DNA of 64,000 nt from CAIKMD01 sp963702925 (GTDB lineage Bacteria > Pseudomonadota > Alphaproteobacteria > ATCC43930 > CGMCC-115725): the NCBI GenBank assembly GCA_963702925.1, contig OY969771.1, positions 62,001-126,000 on the forward strand, read 5' to 3'. Position numbers and translations under genes: made by a program. Below, in pieces: positions 1 through 8,586 of this stretch (position 1 is the stretch's first letter; each line of letters starts with the position of its first letter). The notes under the pieces were generated by a model, which was given only the letters and a program-made list of their open reading frames with translations, did no database searches and was not told where the DNA came from.

Positions 1-138
1 TCCGCTTCTGAGTAGCGCGCGCCGCCAGGGTCGCCGCCTCCCGCGCGCGGTGCCGAGGGCGCCGGACGGCATCTATAAGGAACCGCTTCGCTGCACGAAT
101 TGACCGCGCCTTTGTGACCCAGAGCGCCAGTCTCCGGC

Positions 139-756
139 TCAGGCCAAGTCACCATCCTCGAGCTCTTCCGCCGCCTGCTCGGCAATATCGCGAATAGCCG
201 CCGCGAGATCGCCAATCAGAACTACCTTCCCCCAGCGCGCGGTGGCGATCTGGTCGCTGACGATGCGCTCGATCTCCGTCTCAGTTACCTCCCGAGGACC
301 CATGTTCGAGATTACGTGCCAACGGGTGGATTCAAACCATTCTGACACAGGGTAGGTATCGAAACGGGTATCAACATAGCGCTTGCGGGTACCCCGGAGC
401 TCCATGCTCGCGTCTCCGGCATCCGTATCGAGCATGCCGACGCGGTCGCTGCCGTCCCGCCCGACGCCATACCCGATAAGGATTCGGTCGATGAGGACCG
501 CAAGGCGGCCGCCCTCTTTGAGATCTTGGCGTAGCGTATCGCAATCGATGACGCATGGGCCCTGGGCGAGGACGTATTCGAGCCTGAGGGCGAGGTAGAC
601 GTCGGACCTCATGGTGGCATCCCCCGACCACTGCTCCTCGTCGGAGATCGACACATTTCCATTTTGGCAGATGGCGAGAACGAGAAGTTCGGTCCTCCGC
701 TTGTCGCCCCCGAGGACGTGAAATCCGTCGGTGAAAAGCTTGCTGTAGTCGGCCAT
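139..756 (-). CDS. Hypothetical protein, 205 aa
   Basis: No family is recognised. The product is acidic and soluble-looking, with no signal peptide or membrane segment, and ends in an acidic tail (EELEDGDLA). The ATG at 754-756 has AGAGG about nine bases upstream. A 68-aa ORF lies 16 bp upstream in the same direction, so the two may be co-transcribed. Position next to recombinase genes suggests island cargo, which is inference only. I am fairly sure it is a gene because the frame is long and has an SD; its function is unknown. Confidence 0.6.
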   Translation of the reverse strand: MADYSKLFTDGFHVLGGDKRRTELLVLAICQNGNVSISDEEQWSGDATMRSDVYLALRLEYVLAQGPCVIDCDTLRQDLKEGGRLAVLIDRILIGYGVGRDGSDRVGMLDTDAGDASMELRGTRKRYVDTRFDTYPVSEWFESTRWHVISNMGPREVTETEIERIVSDQIATARWGKVVLIGDLAAAIRDIAEQAAEELEDGDLA

Positions 757-772
757 GCTCCGGACCTCTTAA

Positions 773-979
773 TCAGAATGGTTTTGGCGCCGAATTGTCT
801 GACGGGCGTGCCGTCATCGCGCTCTCGACGGACGCTCGTTTAAGCAGGTGGTAGACCGCGCCATGCTCATACAGCTGGCGACTGACCCGGAACGCGGCTG
901 AGATCGCCTTGCGCTCCTCACGAGAAAGCCGATCGCCAGCGTGTCTCTCATCCCTTCGAATAAGTTTCGGTACTGACAC
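773..979 (-). CDS. Small hypothetical protein, 68 aa (GTG start)
   Basis: Short charged ORF starting at GTG, rich in Arg, Ser and Ala, 16 bp upstream of the 205-aa gene in the same direction. A segment reading SREERKAISAAF could form a helix. No family is recognised. The only support is frame length and operon-like spacing, so it may be spurious. Confidence 0.3.
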   Translation of the reverse strand: MSVPKLIRRDERHAGDRLSREERKAISAAFRVSRQLYEHGAVYHLLKRASVESAMTARPSDNSAPKPF

Positions 980-1578
980 TGCGATATAGTTCGCTGCCGC
1001 CGTCCGTCCGTTGATTTGATCGAATCCTGTTTAGACAAAATGTCGCGGCCGTTGTGGCCGTTACGGCGCTGCCGCGCGCCGCCTCCGAGAGATTCCCGCG
1101 CCGCACGCCAAGGCCTCGGGAAGGGGTTGCCCGCTTCCTCCCCACGTGGCGCCCTGACGGACACGGCCCCAGAGGCCACGCTGGACGAAGTTTCCCATGC
1201 ATTGGGCTCGATCGCCCTTGTCACCGGCCGGCTCGATCTTCGGTGGGTTCTCCGCCACCCGCGGCGCTAGGGGCGTCCTTATTATTGGCTGGCGGCCGGA
1301 TTTTTGGGCGCCGCGGCAGGAGGGGCCGCCCGGCCGGACCGCCGCTGCGAACGGTACCCCCGGGCCGGGGCTGGCGGCCAATAAGTGGCGATTTTCGGCC
1401 CCTGGATCGCCCGCCTAGCACTGCCCGCCGGTCTGGCGCAGCCCGCCGCAGATCGAAGGGCATATAGCCGCCGGCAGCGCGGCATCCGCGCTGAAAAAAT
1501 CCGGAACGGGCAGTAGCGGCCGGACCGAATGTTTTTAGCTGTTCCGGCAGAGGCCAATCACGGCCAACGGAACTCCCC
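980..1578. other. 599-bp stretch without a supported gene
   Basis: Very GC-rich, with overlapping open frames on both strands that look like composition artefacts. It holds an inverted repeat TTATTGGC (1282-1289) / GCCAATAA (1377-1384), and the same arms carry an 11-bp direct repeat GGCTGGCGGCC (1287-1297 and 1369-1379). No tRNA or attachment site could be recognised. Confidence 0.5.
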
Positions 1579-1878
1579 ATGCGCAACACCCCCCTTCATC
1601 GGCCTGCGGCGCCGAACGACCAACCCGAATTCCTGACTATCCCAGAGGTCGCCAATCGTTTACGGCAATCCGTGAGCACAGTGCGCCGCCGCATCGCGAG
1701 CGGCGAGCTTAAGTCCGTGAAGGATGCCAGGGTCCTCGTCGCCACTCGCGACTTCTACGACTACGTCGAGCGCAGGCGCCGACGATCGAAGCGGCGGCCC
1801 TCCCTGGGGTGCCTTGTGCATCTGCCGGCCGAAGACAGCCAAGTCATTGATCCGTCTATTACAATAAATATGGTGTGA
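1579..1878 (+). CDS. Excisionase/MerR-like helix-turn-helix protein
   Basis: Predicted DNA-binding protein of 99 aa. Residues about 18-65 (FLTIPEVANRLRQSVSTVRR onward) match the winged-helix/excisionase HTH type (HTH_17), with the usual VANRL, STVRR and IASGEL landmarks, followed by a very basic stretch (RRRRRSKRR). Such proteins act as recombination directionality factors or small regulators. It lies 145 bp upstream of two tyrosine recombinases in the same direction, which favours an excisionase role by inference. Its stop codon falls inside a 57-bp palindrome. Family call is good; the exact role is not proven. Confidence 0.75.
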   Translation: MRNTPLHRPAAPNDQPEFLTIPEVANRLRQSVSTVRRRIASGELKSVKDARVLVATRDFYDYVERRRRRSKRRPSLGCLVHLPAEDSQVIDPSITINMV

Positions 1879-1928
1879 TGACGGGTCGTATTATTTCGGA
1901 TCTAAGTAATATACCCCGTCGTCACACC
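1872..1928. repeat. 57-bp near-perfect palindrome (recombination site, operator or terminator)
   Basis: The outer arms are GGTGTGATGACGGG (from 1872) and CCCCGTCGTCACACC (ending 1928), pairing with one mismatch and a small bulge. Inner arms TATTATT and AAGTAATA extend the stem around a TCGGATCT-like loop. The left arm contains the TGA stop (1876-1878) of the HTH gene. No T-tract follows, so it is a poor intrinsic terminator. Lying between an excisionase-like gene and two recombinases, it may be their binding or crossover site (inference). Confidence 0.7.
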
Positions 1929-2047
1929 TGATCATCTCTGGATGTCCTTGAATAATACTGGACCTATATGGGTAGGGTCAAGCCTCACACCAAGCGGCCC
2001 TCCTCTCGCGACGGCCGCTTCGTTTGAGGAATATGAAGGAGCAGAAC

Positions 2048-4183
2048 GTGACTAGTCTCACTCTCGCGCAACTCGACACCCTGGTGGCGCTCTCGCCCGA
2101 GGACTTCCCAAAGGCCGGCGCCTTCGCCGCCCGGCGGGCCATTGCGCGGATCGCCCAGGCCGATGGCCGCGACGCAACTGCCATTCCCGTCACGGGCGCC
2201 ATCGAGGCGCTCGAACGTCTCCGCGATGGCCTGCCCCAGGGCGAGTTCTACGACCTGCGGATCTATCTTCGCCGGGCGCTAGCGCTCTCCCTGCTCCCGG
2301 CCGACCTTCTCGATCGCGTCCGCCAAGGTTGCGCGACTTTCGCCGACGCCGCGATCGCTGTCGATCGTCAGCCGAAGCTGCGCGACAACGGCCGCACCAT
2401 CGGCGCCATGAAACGCTTCGCCGACAAACTCGCCGTGTCGATGGATCGGCTCGAGGCCGCGGCGAGCACGATCGAGCCGAAACTGAAGGAATGGACCCAT
2501 GCCAAACTCGGCATCGAGAAAGAGAACTTCAACAACTGGCGCGCGCGCCTCCGCAAAGTGATTGCCTTCATCGCGCTGAATGAAAGGCAGGCGCTGAAGT
2601 TGTCGCAGCTGACCGGGCCGTGGTTCGATCTCTTCGGCCAGCTGCGGGCGCCAAGAAAGGGCGAGCCCGACGGCGCGGAGCAGAAGAAGTGCCGCCTCGC
2701 TCTCGCCAAGCTGTGGCCGCTCGTCGTCCATTGCCATCGCAATGGCGTCGTCCCGGCGGAGGTCTCGGACGCGACGGTCCAGACCCTCCAAGCCGAGCTC
2801 GCCCGCAGAGGCGTCACGGATCCGCTCGCAACGACCCGCAACACCGTCTACGCGTGGGAAGACCTAAAAGAGCTCCTCCCGGCATTCCCGCGCCAGCAGC
2901 TCAACCGGGTCTTCTCCGATGGCCTGTCGAAGTGCCACAAACACGATTTCGTCCAGCTTCCCGATGAGTTCCGCGCCAGCTGGGACGATTATGTTGAGGA
3001 CTTTTTCGGCGCCAACGGTCTCCCTGGCTCGATGGCCGACTGCTTTGGGGGCGCCCGGGAGATCGACTACGAAGCCATGGCACGCGAGATGGATGAGCAA
3101 CCTCTACGCTTCAAACGCAAGGCGACCGCCGCGGCCAATTTCAAGACGATCGTCACTTACGCCGCCAATGCCATGATCGCCGCAGGGGAAACCCCGCGCT
3201 CCATCAATCAAATCCCCACCCGGATCAATCTAGGTCGAGTTCTCAAGGCCATCACGCGCCGCCAGCAAGCGCGGGGCGATGCCAAGCCGAAAAATAACAC
3301 CCTCTATGGCGCCGCCACGATCCTGATCTCGATCGCGCGCGATTTCGAGGAGCCCGAAGAGGAGATCGAGAAGATGCGCTGCCTGCGCGAGAAGATTGAC
3401 CCGCACTTCATCAGAGCCTGGGAAAAGGACGGGAAGATCAAGCGGCAGCGGGAGGAGTGGAAGATTGGTCCGCGCCATGCCGAGCGTCTCCGGGCATTCA
3501 ACGACGAGAGCATCGTCAACCGCTGGTTCGCCATGCCATATCTGCTGCTGGCGCCAATCGAGCGGTTGGTAAAAGAAAAACAGCCTCTCAACCCCGAGCA
3601 GACGAACGATGCCATCGTCGCGCTCTTGCATGGCGCCATGCGCAGCGGGCCGCTCCGGAACAGTAATTACGCGCAACTACGCATAGACGGCAAAGAAGCC
3701 CACATCTCGCTCCCGGCACAGCCGGGCACTTGCGGGTACATTCACGTCCCGACCGAGCTCACCAAGAACAAGAACATGATGGACATTGAACTCACCCCAG
3801 AGGTGGCCGACTGGTTTCGCTTCTTCCTGAAGCACATCCGTCCGACCATGCCGAACGCGACGGCCCAGAACCCCTTTCTCTTCCCATCTTTCAGCGCTGA
3901 GGGCTATCGAACCCCTACCGATCTCAACCGCATCTTCAAGGCGAGGAACCTCGCCATCGGCGGCTTCGAACTGAACATTCACTGCGCGCGCCACGTCTGC
4001 GCAAAGCTCATCCTCGACATGGACCCGGCGAATGGAATGGGGCTCGTCCAGAAATTGCTCGGCCATAAGAACATCAAAACGACCGAAAGCTACTACGGGC
4101 AGGTCAATCAGATCATCGTGCAACGCTGGTACCAGCGGCTGCTGCACGAGCGGTTCGAGGACCGGTTCGGAAGGGCGGCATGA
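2048..4183 (+). CDS. Tyrosine recombinase (large, ~711 aa)
   Basis: Site-specific recombinase of the phage-integrase family. The catalytic set is visible in the C-terminal third: Arg in GPLRNSNY (~537), a Lys region in ELTKNKN, HxxR as HCARH (His ~645, Arg ~648), His in LLGHKN (~673) and nucleophile Tyr in TESYYG (~682). The ~500-residue N-terminal part is far longer than in classical integrases and is not assigned. GTG at 2048 is preferred because AAGGAG sits six bases upstream; ATG at 2033 and TTG at 2024 are in frame but poorly spaced. It overlaps the next recombinase by four bases (ATGA), so translation is coupled. Probably acts with it on an integrating element. Confidence 0.85.
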   Translation: MTSLTLAQLDTLVALSPEDFPKAGAFAARRAIARIAQADGRDATAIPVTGAIEALERLRDGLPQGEFYDLRIYLRRALALSLLPADLLDRVRQGCATFADAAIAVDRQPKLRDNGRTIGAMKRFADKLAVSMDRLEAAASTIEPKLKEWTHAKLGIEKENFNNWRARLRKVIAFIALNERQALKLSQLTGPWFDLFGQLRAPRKGEPDGAEQKKCRLALAKLWPLVVHCHRNGVVPAEVSDATVQTLQAELARRGVTDPLATTRNTVYAWEDLKELLPAFPRQQLNRVFSDGLSKCHKHDFVQLPDEFRASWDDYVEDFFGANGLPGSMADCFGGAREIDYEAMAREMDEQPLRFKRKATAAANFKTIVTYAANAMIAAGETPRSINQIPTRINLGRVLKAITRRQQARGDAKPKNNTLYGAATILISIARDFEEPEEEIEKMRCLREKIDPHFIRAWEKDGKIKRQREEWKIGPRHAERLRAFNDESIVNRWFAMPYLLLAPIERLVKEKQPLNPEQTNDAIVALLHGAMRSGPLRNSNYAQLRIDGKEAHISLPAQPGTCGYIHVPTELTKNKNMMDIELTPEVADWFRFFLKHIRPTMPNATAQNPFLFPSFSAEGYRTPTDLNRIFKARNLAIGGFELNIHCARHVCAKLILDMDPANGMGLVQKLLGHKNIKTTESYYGQVNQIIVQRWYQRLLHERFEDRFGRAA

Positions 4184-5226
4184 CCCGCGCCGTCAACCGC
4201 GTCTGGACACTCGAGAGCGTAGAGCGCGATTGCGCCTCCTGGCCCGATCCGGCCGAGCGCGCAGCGTGGGTCGAGGAGTTCGGATACGACCATTCGCGCC
4301 GCCACTGGGTGCGGGAGAGCGCTTATGACAAGGCGCGCGTGTACTCGCGGTACTTTGAGGCCACCGGCGAAGCGGCGGTGACCATGCGCGGAATGTTCGC
4401 CTTCATCAAACTTTGCGAAATGGGCGGCTGCTGCCCGCGCACGCTCGCCGGCTACGCGGCTGCGATCTATTGCCTGGTTCGGCTGTTGCACCCCAAGAAC
4501 CGCTACGAGTGGCTCTATACCCGCGTGCGCGCGATGCAAAAGGCTGCAGCAAGAACAGTGAAGAAGCGTGCAGCCGCAATCCCCGATACGCTCGACCTCT
4601 ACGCCTTCGCACTCGATCTCATCGAAAGAGCGCGCCGAATCAGCGGAGATCCGGGACATCGGCAGAATCTCTTCCGCACCGGGCTCTACATCGCCATTGC
4701 GCTCCATTGTCCCGAGCGGCTTCGAGCCCTCACTAGCATCGATCTCGATCAGATCGACCTTGCGCAAGGGACCATCACGTTCCGCCCGGACCAGACCAAG
4801 ACCAAGGTGGAGGTAACTCGTGTGCTCCATGAGAGCCTCATCCCGCTTATCCGCGAATGGATCGACGAAATCCGGGGCGAACCCGATCACCACTTTCTTT
4901 GGGTGACCAAGACCGGCTCGGCGCCCGTGCCGGCCACGATCTACGCGGCGCTTCGCCGCCATTCCCAAGACCAAACGGTGCGGATCACCTCGCACCCGAT
5001 CCGCAACGCCGCAGCCACGTTCATCATGCGCGAGGCCCCGGACAAAGCGCGCCTGGCCGGGGCAATCCTTTGGCACAAGCCGGGAAGCTCCATAACCGAC
5101 GAGTACATCCAGGGCGCCGGAATGATCGAGGCCTCGCGCGAAGTCGGCACGCTGCTCCAAGGCATCGGCAAGCACCCGGACCGCAAGCCGCGGCGACGCG
5201 GGCGCCGGAACGCTATCGGCTCCTGA
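4180..5226 (+). CDS. Tyrosine recombinase (348 aa), partner of the preceding one
   Basis: Second phage-integrase-family recombinase, starting in the ATGA overlap with the larger one. Visible residues: Arg in CPERLRAL (~180), Lys in the QTKTKVEV hairpin, HxxR as HPIRN (His ~272, Arg ~275), His in LWHKPG (~299) and Tyr in TDEYIQ (~309), all in order and at normal spacing. The N-terminal ~150 residues would be the core-binding domain. The C-terminus is very basic (RKPRRRGRR). Tandem recombinases of unequal size are typical of some integrative elements; cooperation of the two is inferred from the overlap. Confidence 0.85.
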   Translation: MTRAVNRVWTLESVERDCASWPDPAERAAWVEEFGYDHSRRHWVRESAYDKARVYSRYFEATGEAAVTMRGMFAFIKLCEMGGCCPRTLAGYAAAIYCLVRLLHPKNRYEWLYTRVRAMQKAAARTVKKRAAAIPDTLDLYAFALDLIERARRISGDPGHRQNLFRTGLYIAIALHCPERLRALTSIDLDQIDLAQGTITFRPDQTKTKVEVTRVLHESLIPLIREWIDEIRGEPDHHFLWVTKTGSAPVPATIYAALRRHSQDQTVRITSHPIRNAAATFIMREAPDKARLAGAILWHKPGSSITDEYIQGAGMIEASREVGTLLQGIGKHPDRKPRRRGRRNAIGS

Positions 5227-5687
5227 TGAGCGTCAACCCTTCGTCCCTGGCTCGATCGCGACCCCGGGAAAATTATTTCGGATTTTATGCATCCAGCACC
5301 TCGCGGGTCGCGGCGATACATATATGAGAATAGACACGCTGCATCGAGGATGCTGCCCACATTAGAACCATTACGCAAGCTGAACGCCTGCGCATCCGCG
5401 CGCGAGCAGAGATGTGCGCGCGGATCACCGAGGCGGAGGCGGCGCCCCTTCTCTGGAGCCTATTCCCACGCGTCTCCAACGTAAGCACAACGAGTTTTTG
5501 AGCACGCAGCAATCGACCACTTCCTTGGCGCCGAGATCGGACCTAGATTCTCGGAAAGGTGCACCACAGAGTAAAGTCGCCAGGCCTTCGTCGCGGCGCT
5601 CCGCCCATCCAGCTTGAGCCTCCGCTCGGACATCCGAGCCGCTCCTCGGTGCCATCCGGCACCGTGCCTCTAAGGGCAGGAGCAATC
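5227..5687 (+). other. 461-bp stretch, no supported gene
   Basis: Several short overlapping frames occur. The most coding-like stretch is about 5365-5500 on + (…AERLRIRARAEMCARITEAE…), but it has no start codon with an SD and is interrupted upstream. It may be a decayed small gene. Confidence 0.4.
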
Positions 5688-6056
5688 ATGCCACCTTTCC
5701 AAAAGGCTCCCGACATCTGCCGGCTCGCCAGGCTCGCCGCCGGCACCGCGCGGGTGCGGGTCAACTACGTCGACGCGCCACCCGACGTTCTCCCCGAGAG
5801 CTCGCAATCCGCGGTCGACGCGGTGCAAGCCGGCCTCAGGCGCGCCGCCTCGCGGATCGCCCAAGCGATCGAGGCCGGGACGCCCGAGGCGATCATCGAG
5901 CTCGTCATCGATCTCGGAGATATCTCCGCGGTGATCGCCGATCAGCTCCATCAAGCCAACGGCGATGGAACTTTCATGACCGCTGGCCGGGACGAGGAGG
6001 ACCCGTTCGAGTTCATCGACGGGCCGGCTGTCGCGATCAACGTGCTGCGGCCTTAA
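5688..6056 (+). CDS. Hypothetical protein, 122 aa
   Basis: The ATG at 5688 has AGGAG five bases upstream and is preferred over the in-frame ATG at 5559. The product is mostly helical-looking (AVDAVQAGLRRAASRIAQAI), acidic towards the C-terminus, with no signal peptide. No family is recognised. A strong hairpin (6073-6096) follows the stop. It is first in a row of four same-strand genes separated by GC-rich hairpins, a layout suggesting mobile-element cargo. Confidence 0.6.
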   Translation: MPPFQKAPDICRLARLAAGTARVRVNYVDAPPDVLPESSQSAVDAVQAGLRRAASRIAQAIEAGTPEAIIELVIDLGDISAVIADQLHQANGDGTFMTAGRDEEDPFEFIDGPAVAINVLRP

Positions 6057-6072
6057 GCACGGAGTGGCGGAG

Positions 6073-6096
6073 GCGGGTCGGGCGTGCCCGACCCGC
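6073..6096 (+). terminator. Hairpin terminator candidate
   Basis: Perfect 11-bp stem GCGGGTCGGGC / GCCCGACCCGC with a 2-base loop, followed by TTTCC, 16 bases after the stop of the 122-aa gene. Confidence 0.6.
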
Positions 6097-6182
6097 TTTC
6101 CCCGCCGGACCCGGGCCCGCGTAGCGCATCTGTTCTTTCGCTTGATCCCGCTTCGCGCGGGCGTTCGTCGAAAGGACACCCC

Positions 6183-6551
6183 ATGCACATCGATCGCAAG
6201 CTCAAAACCACCATCGCTCCCGGCGTCTCCTATCAGCTCTGGACGCCAGCGGCCCTGCCGTTCCTCACCCAACAGGCGTCATTCTCTGTTGAGCCGGCGA
6301 AATCCGCGACGCCGACGCAGCAGCGTCTTATCAAAGACATGGAGCGCAACCTGCGCGCATTTCAGAGGATCAGCCAGGTGCCGGTACCGACGGGCCGCAT
6401 CAATCATTCGCGCGTGCGCTGCTGTGTCGCCATGACAGAGCGCATCAAGCGGATCGACCGCGCCCTCGCCGCGCTCTCCAAAAACGGCGTCATGCTCTGG
6501 TGGCATAGCTCGCGCACGAGGGTCCATTTCAGGTTCTTCGCTTCGCAGTGA
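6183..6551 (+). CDS. Hypothetical protein, 122 aa
   Basis: The ATG at 6183 has AAAGGA upstream and is preferred over 6084. The N-terminal part is Pro/Ala-rich; the C-terminal half is basic (RINHSRVRCCVAMTERIKRI) and ends with an aromatic segment (MLWWHSSRTRVHFRF). No family is recognised. It lies between two GC-rich hairpins and upstream of the AAA ATPase gene. Confidence 0.55.
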   Translation: MHIDRKLKTTIAPGVSYQLWTPAALPFLTQQASFSVEPAKSATPTQQRLIKDMERNLRAFQRISQVPVPTGRINHSRVRCCVAMTERIKRIDRALAALSKNGVMLWWHSSRTRVHFRFFASQ

Positions 6552-6562
6552 AATTCGCGGCT

Positions 6563-6585
6563 CCGGCGCGCGAACTTTGCGCCGG
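6563..6585. repeat. Intercistronic GC-rich hairpin
   Basis: CCGGCGC (6563-6569) pairs with GCGCCGG (6579-6585). It sits between the 122-aa gene and the AAA ATPase gene; it could attenuate read-through or stabilise mRNA ends. Confidence 0.45.
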
Positions 6586-6622
6586 TGTCGCTTGACCGCC
6601 ATCTTCCATAAGGATTTCAGTT

Positions 6623-8062
6623 ATGCGACGTTCCTACCTCACCCTGTGGCGCCGCAAGCCGCGTCGAGAAATCATCTCCGACAAATCCATCGTCGTCGAA
6701 CTCAAACAATTCCTGCTGCAGCGGTTGATCCCGCGCGGGGAGGAAGAAAAAGTCCTGCTCGACGCGATGCTTCGGGGGCACGACTGTGCGCAAGCGTCGT
6801 TGAACTTCGCTTCGCGCTGCAGCCGCCGGTCCGTTGAGCCGTCCGACCTGGCGATGACATGCGTCCTGCTCGCCGCTCTCATGATCTCGGATATTGCGAG
6901 CCTCATTCTCTCTCGAACCCTCGATGAACGCGCGCGCCGTCTGCTCGCTGATCTCCAGCGCGGGATCGGCGACGCGGCAGCGGCGAAGCGGGAAGCAGCA
7001 TCGTGTCGGCGGGCCGCGCGCGAATGGGGCGACGAGATCGGATCGAGCTTTCTCGCGACGCCGGGCCGCTGGGCGCACTCATTCAATAACCTCGAAAAGC
7101 CATTTTCGGCGCCCAAGCCCGATGATCTGCCGGAGCCATCGGCGCCCAAATTCGACGGTCCCACGCGCATTGTCATCAATGCCGCAGGTCGAGAATCGGG
7201 TGATGCGGTCTGGTTCGACAACGCTTATCTGCCCCTGACAGAGCCGCTGCCGCTTAAGGGCGGCGATGTCGATCCAGAGCAACTCCGCGAGACGTTGCTC
7301 GCCGAGTTCCCAAATCTCGGTGCTGCGATTGAGCGCATCGTTGCCGACCTGCGGCTGCGCGACCGCGCAGGCGTGAAATGGGCCCGGTTTCGACCGCTGC
7401 TGCTCGTCGGCCCTCCCGGCATCGGCAAGACGAGATTTGCCCGACGGCTCGCTCAGCTTCTGGGGACAGGGTATGGCGAGGTCGCGGCCGGCGGGTCGTC
7501 CGACGACCGCCTGCTCAGAGGCACGGCGCGCGGTTGGAGCGATTCGCAGCCCGCCCTGCCGCTGCTCATTATGCTTCGCTCGCATTGCGCCAATCCGATC
7601 TTTCTCGTCGACGAAGTGGATAAGACCGCCCCGGAGGGCGGTCGCAATGGAAATATACGCCAGTCGCTACTCGCCATGCTGGAACCGGAGACGGCGCGCA
7701 GCTATTTCGATGAAGCGCTCGTGGCGTCCGCCGATCTATCGGGTATCAGCTGGATCCTGACGGCAAACGACGTCGCGCCTCTTCCCAAGCCATTCCGCAG
7801 TCGCCTTGCGATCGTCGAGGCTTCAGTGCCGACCCGAGCGATGGCCGACAATCTGGTCGCGGGGATGCTCCGCAGCATTGCCGAAGATCTCGGCGTCACT
7901 GTCGACGCGTTGCCTCCGCTCGCGGAGGCCGCTCAAGAGCGGCTTCGTCAAGCGTTCGCCGAGCAACCCGATCTGCGCGCAATTCGACGCGCCATCGAAA
8001 GCGCGCTCTCCGCGAGCCTTCAACCGCGAGCCTCGCTTCCGAACCCCGAAGGCGACGGCTAA
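6623..8062 (+). CDS. Lon-like AAA+ ATPase (479 aa)
   Basis: ATP-driven chaperone or remodelling protein of unknown target. Walker A GPPGIGKT at about residues 263-270, Walker B FLVDEVDK at about 327-334, and a sensor-1-like region ISWILTANDVA. The DEVDK and LEPE motifs resemble the AAA module of Lon protease, but no protease domain follows, so this is an ATPase alone. The N-terminal ~190 residues are unassigned. AAGGA lies about eight bases before the ATG. A fragment of a second such gene lies near 27.4 kb. Family certain; role unknown. Confidence 0.85.
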   Translation: MRRSYLTLWRRKPRREIISDKSIVVELKQFLLQRLIPRGEEEKVLLDAMLRGHDCAQASLNFASRCSRRSVEPSDLAMTCVLLAALMISDIASLILSRTLDERARRLLADLQRGIGDAAAAKREAASCRRAAREWGDEIGSSFLATPGRWAHSFNNLEKPFSAPKPDDLPEPSAPKFDGPTRIVINAAGRESGDAVWFDNAYLPLTEPLPLKGGDVDPEQLRETLLAEFPNLGAAIERIVADLRLRDRAGVKWARFRPLLLVGPPGIGKTRFARRLAQLLGTGYGEVAAGGSSDDRLLRGTARGWSDSQPALPLLIMLRSHCANPIFLVDEVDKTAPEGGRNGNIRQSLLAMLEPETARSYFDEALVASADLSGISWILTANDVAPLPKPFRSRLAIVEASVPTRAMADNLVAGMLRSIAEDLGVTVDALPPLAEAAQERLRQAFAEQPDLRAIRRAIESALSASLQPRASLPNPEGDG

Positions 8063-8098
8063 CGCCGCCGCTTGAACCGAATCCGTCCCGGATCGGAT

Positions 8099-8114
8099 GG
8101 CCCGCGGGCGGGCC
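8099..8114. repeat. Intercistronic GC-rich hairpin
   Basis: GGCCCGC (8099-8105) pairs with GCGGGCC (8108-8114), just before the SD of the next gene. Confidence 0.4.
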
Positions 8115-8131
8115 ACAAAGGAGAGCCCCAA

Positions 8132-8437
8132 ATGTTATTGCAAGGCAAGAGCAGCAAGTCAGCCGCGCGCCTCGAACAATGGCGGATCATTCGCGTGCGC
8201 GAAGGATCGCGACACCTCATCGGCTTCGCCTGGGGTCATCCGCATCTCCGAGATGGCGCCCGAATTGTGAGTTCGACTCTAATCTTTCTCGCGCCCGATC
8301 GCTCGCGCGCCGAAACCATGAACACGTGCTACAGCCTCGGTGCGCCCGGCGTCGGAGAGCTGCCGGCGGATTGGGCTGAACGGCTCGATTACTTCCTGCG
8401 CCGTGCCTGGGGCACATCGCGGATTGGCGAGCAATGA
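8132..8437 (+). CDS. Hypothetical protein, 101 aa
   Basis: The ATG at 8132 follows AAAGGAG with good spacing; the in-frame ATG at 8072 lies before the hairpin and is less likely. Contains RLEQWRIIRVREGSRHLIGF and a C-terminal WAERLDYFLRRAW segment, suggesting a compact soluble domain. I recognise no family. It follows the AAA ATPase and may be its partner (inference). Confidence 0.6.
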   Translation: MLLQGKSSKSAARLEQWRIIRVREGSRHLIGFAWGHPHLRDGARIVSSTLIFLAPDRSRAETMNTCYSLGAPGVGELPADWAERLDYFLRRAWGTSRIGEQ

Positions 8438-8586
8438 CGGCCGCTCGGTTACTGTCCGCCGGCTTCGTTAGCGATCGAAAGCGCGCTGGCCCTCGTCGCC
8501 CAGCCGCCAAGTTCTGTCCGCCGAACGCGAAGGAGGCTGATTGCCCAACCCCGCGCTTGACCTTAATCAGTGCTTAGGAGGCGAAC

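Noticed and set aside
1872..1928. Interpreting the 57-bp palindrome as an ordinary intrinsic terminator
   Set aside because: No T-tract on either side and the arm contains the stop codon.
4108..5175. 355-codon minus-strand frame over the second recombinase
   Set aside because: Antisense of a recombinase with a complete catalytic set; no SD or domain of its own.
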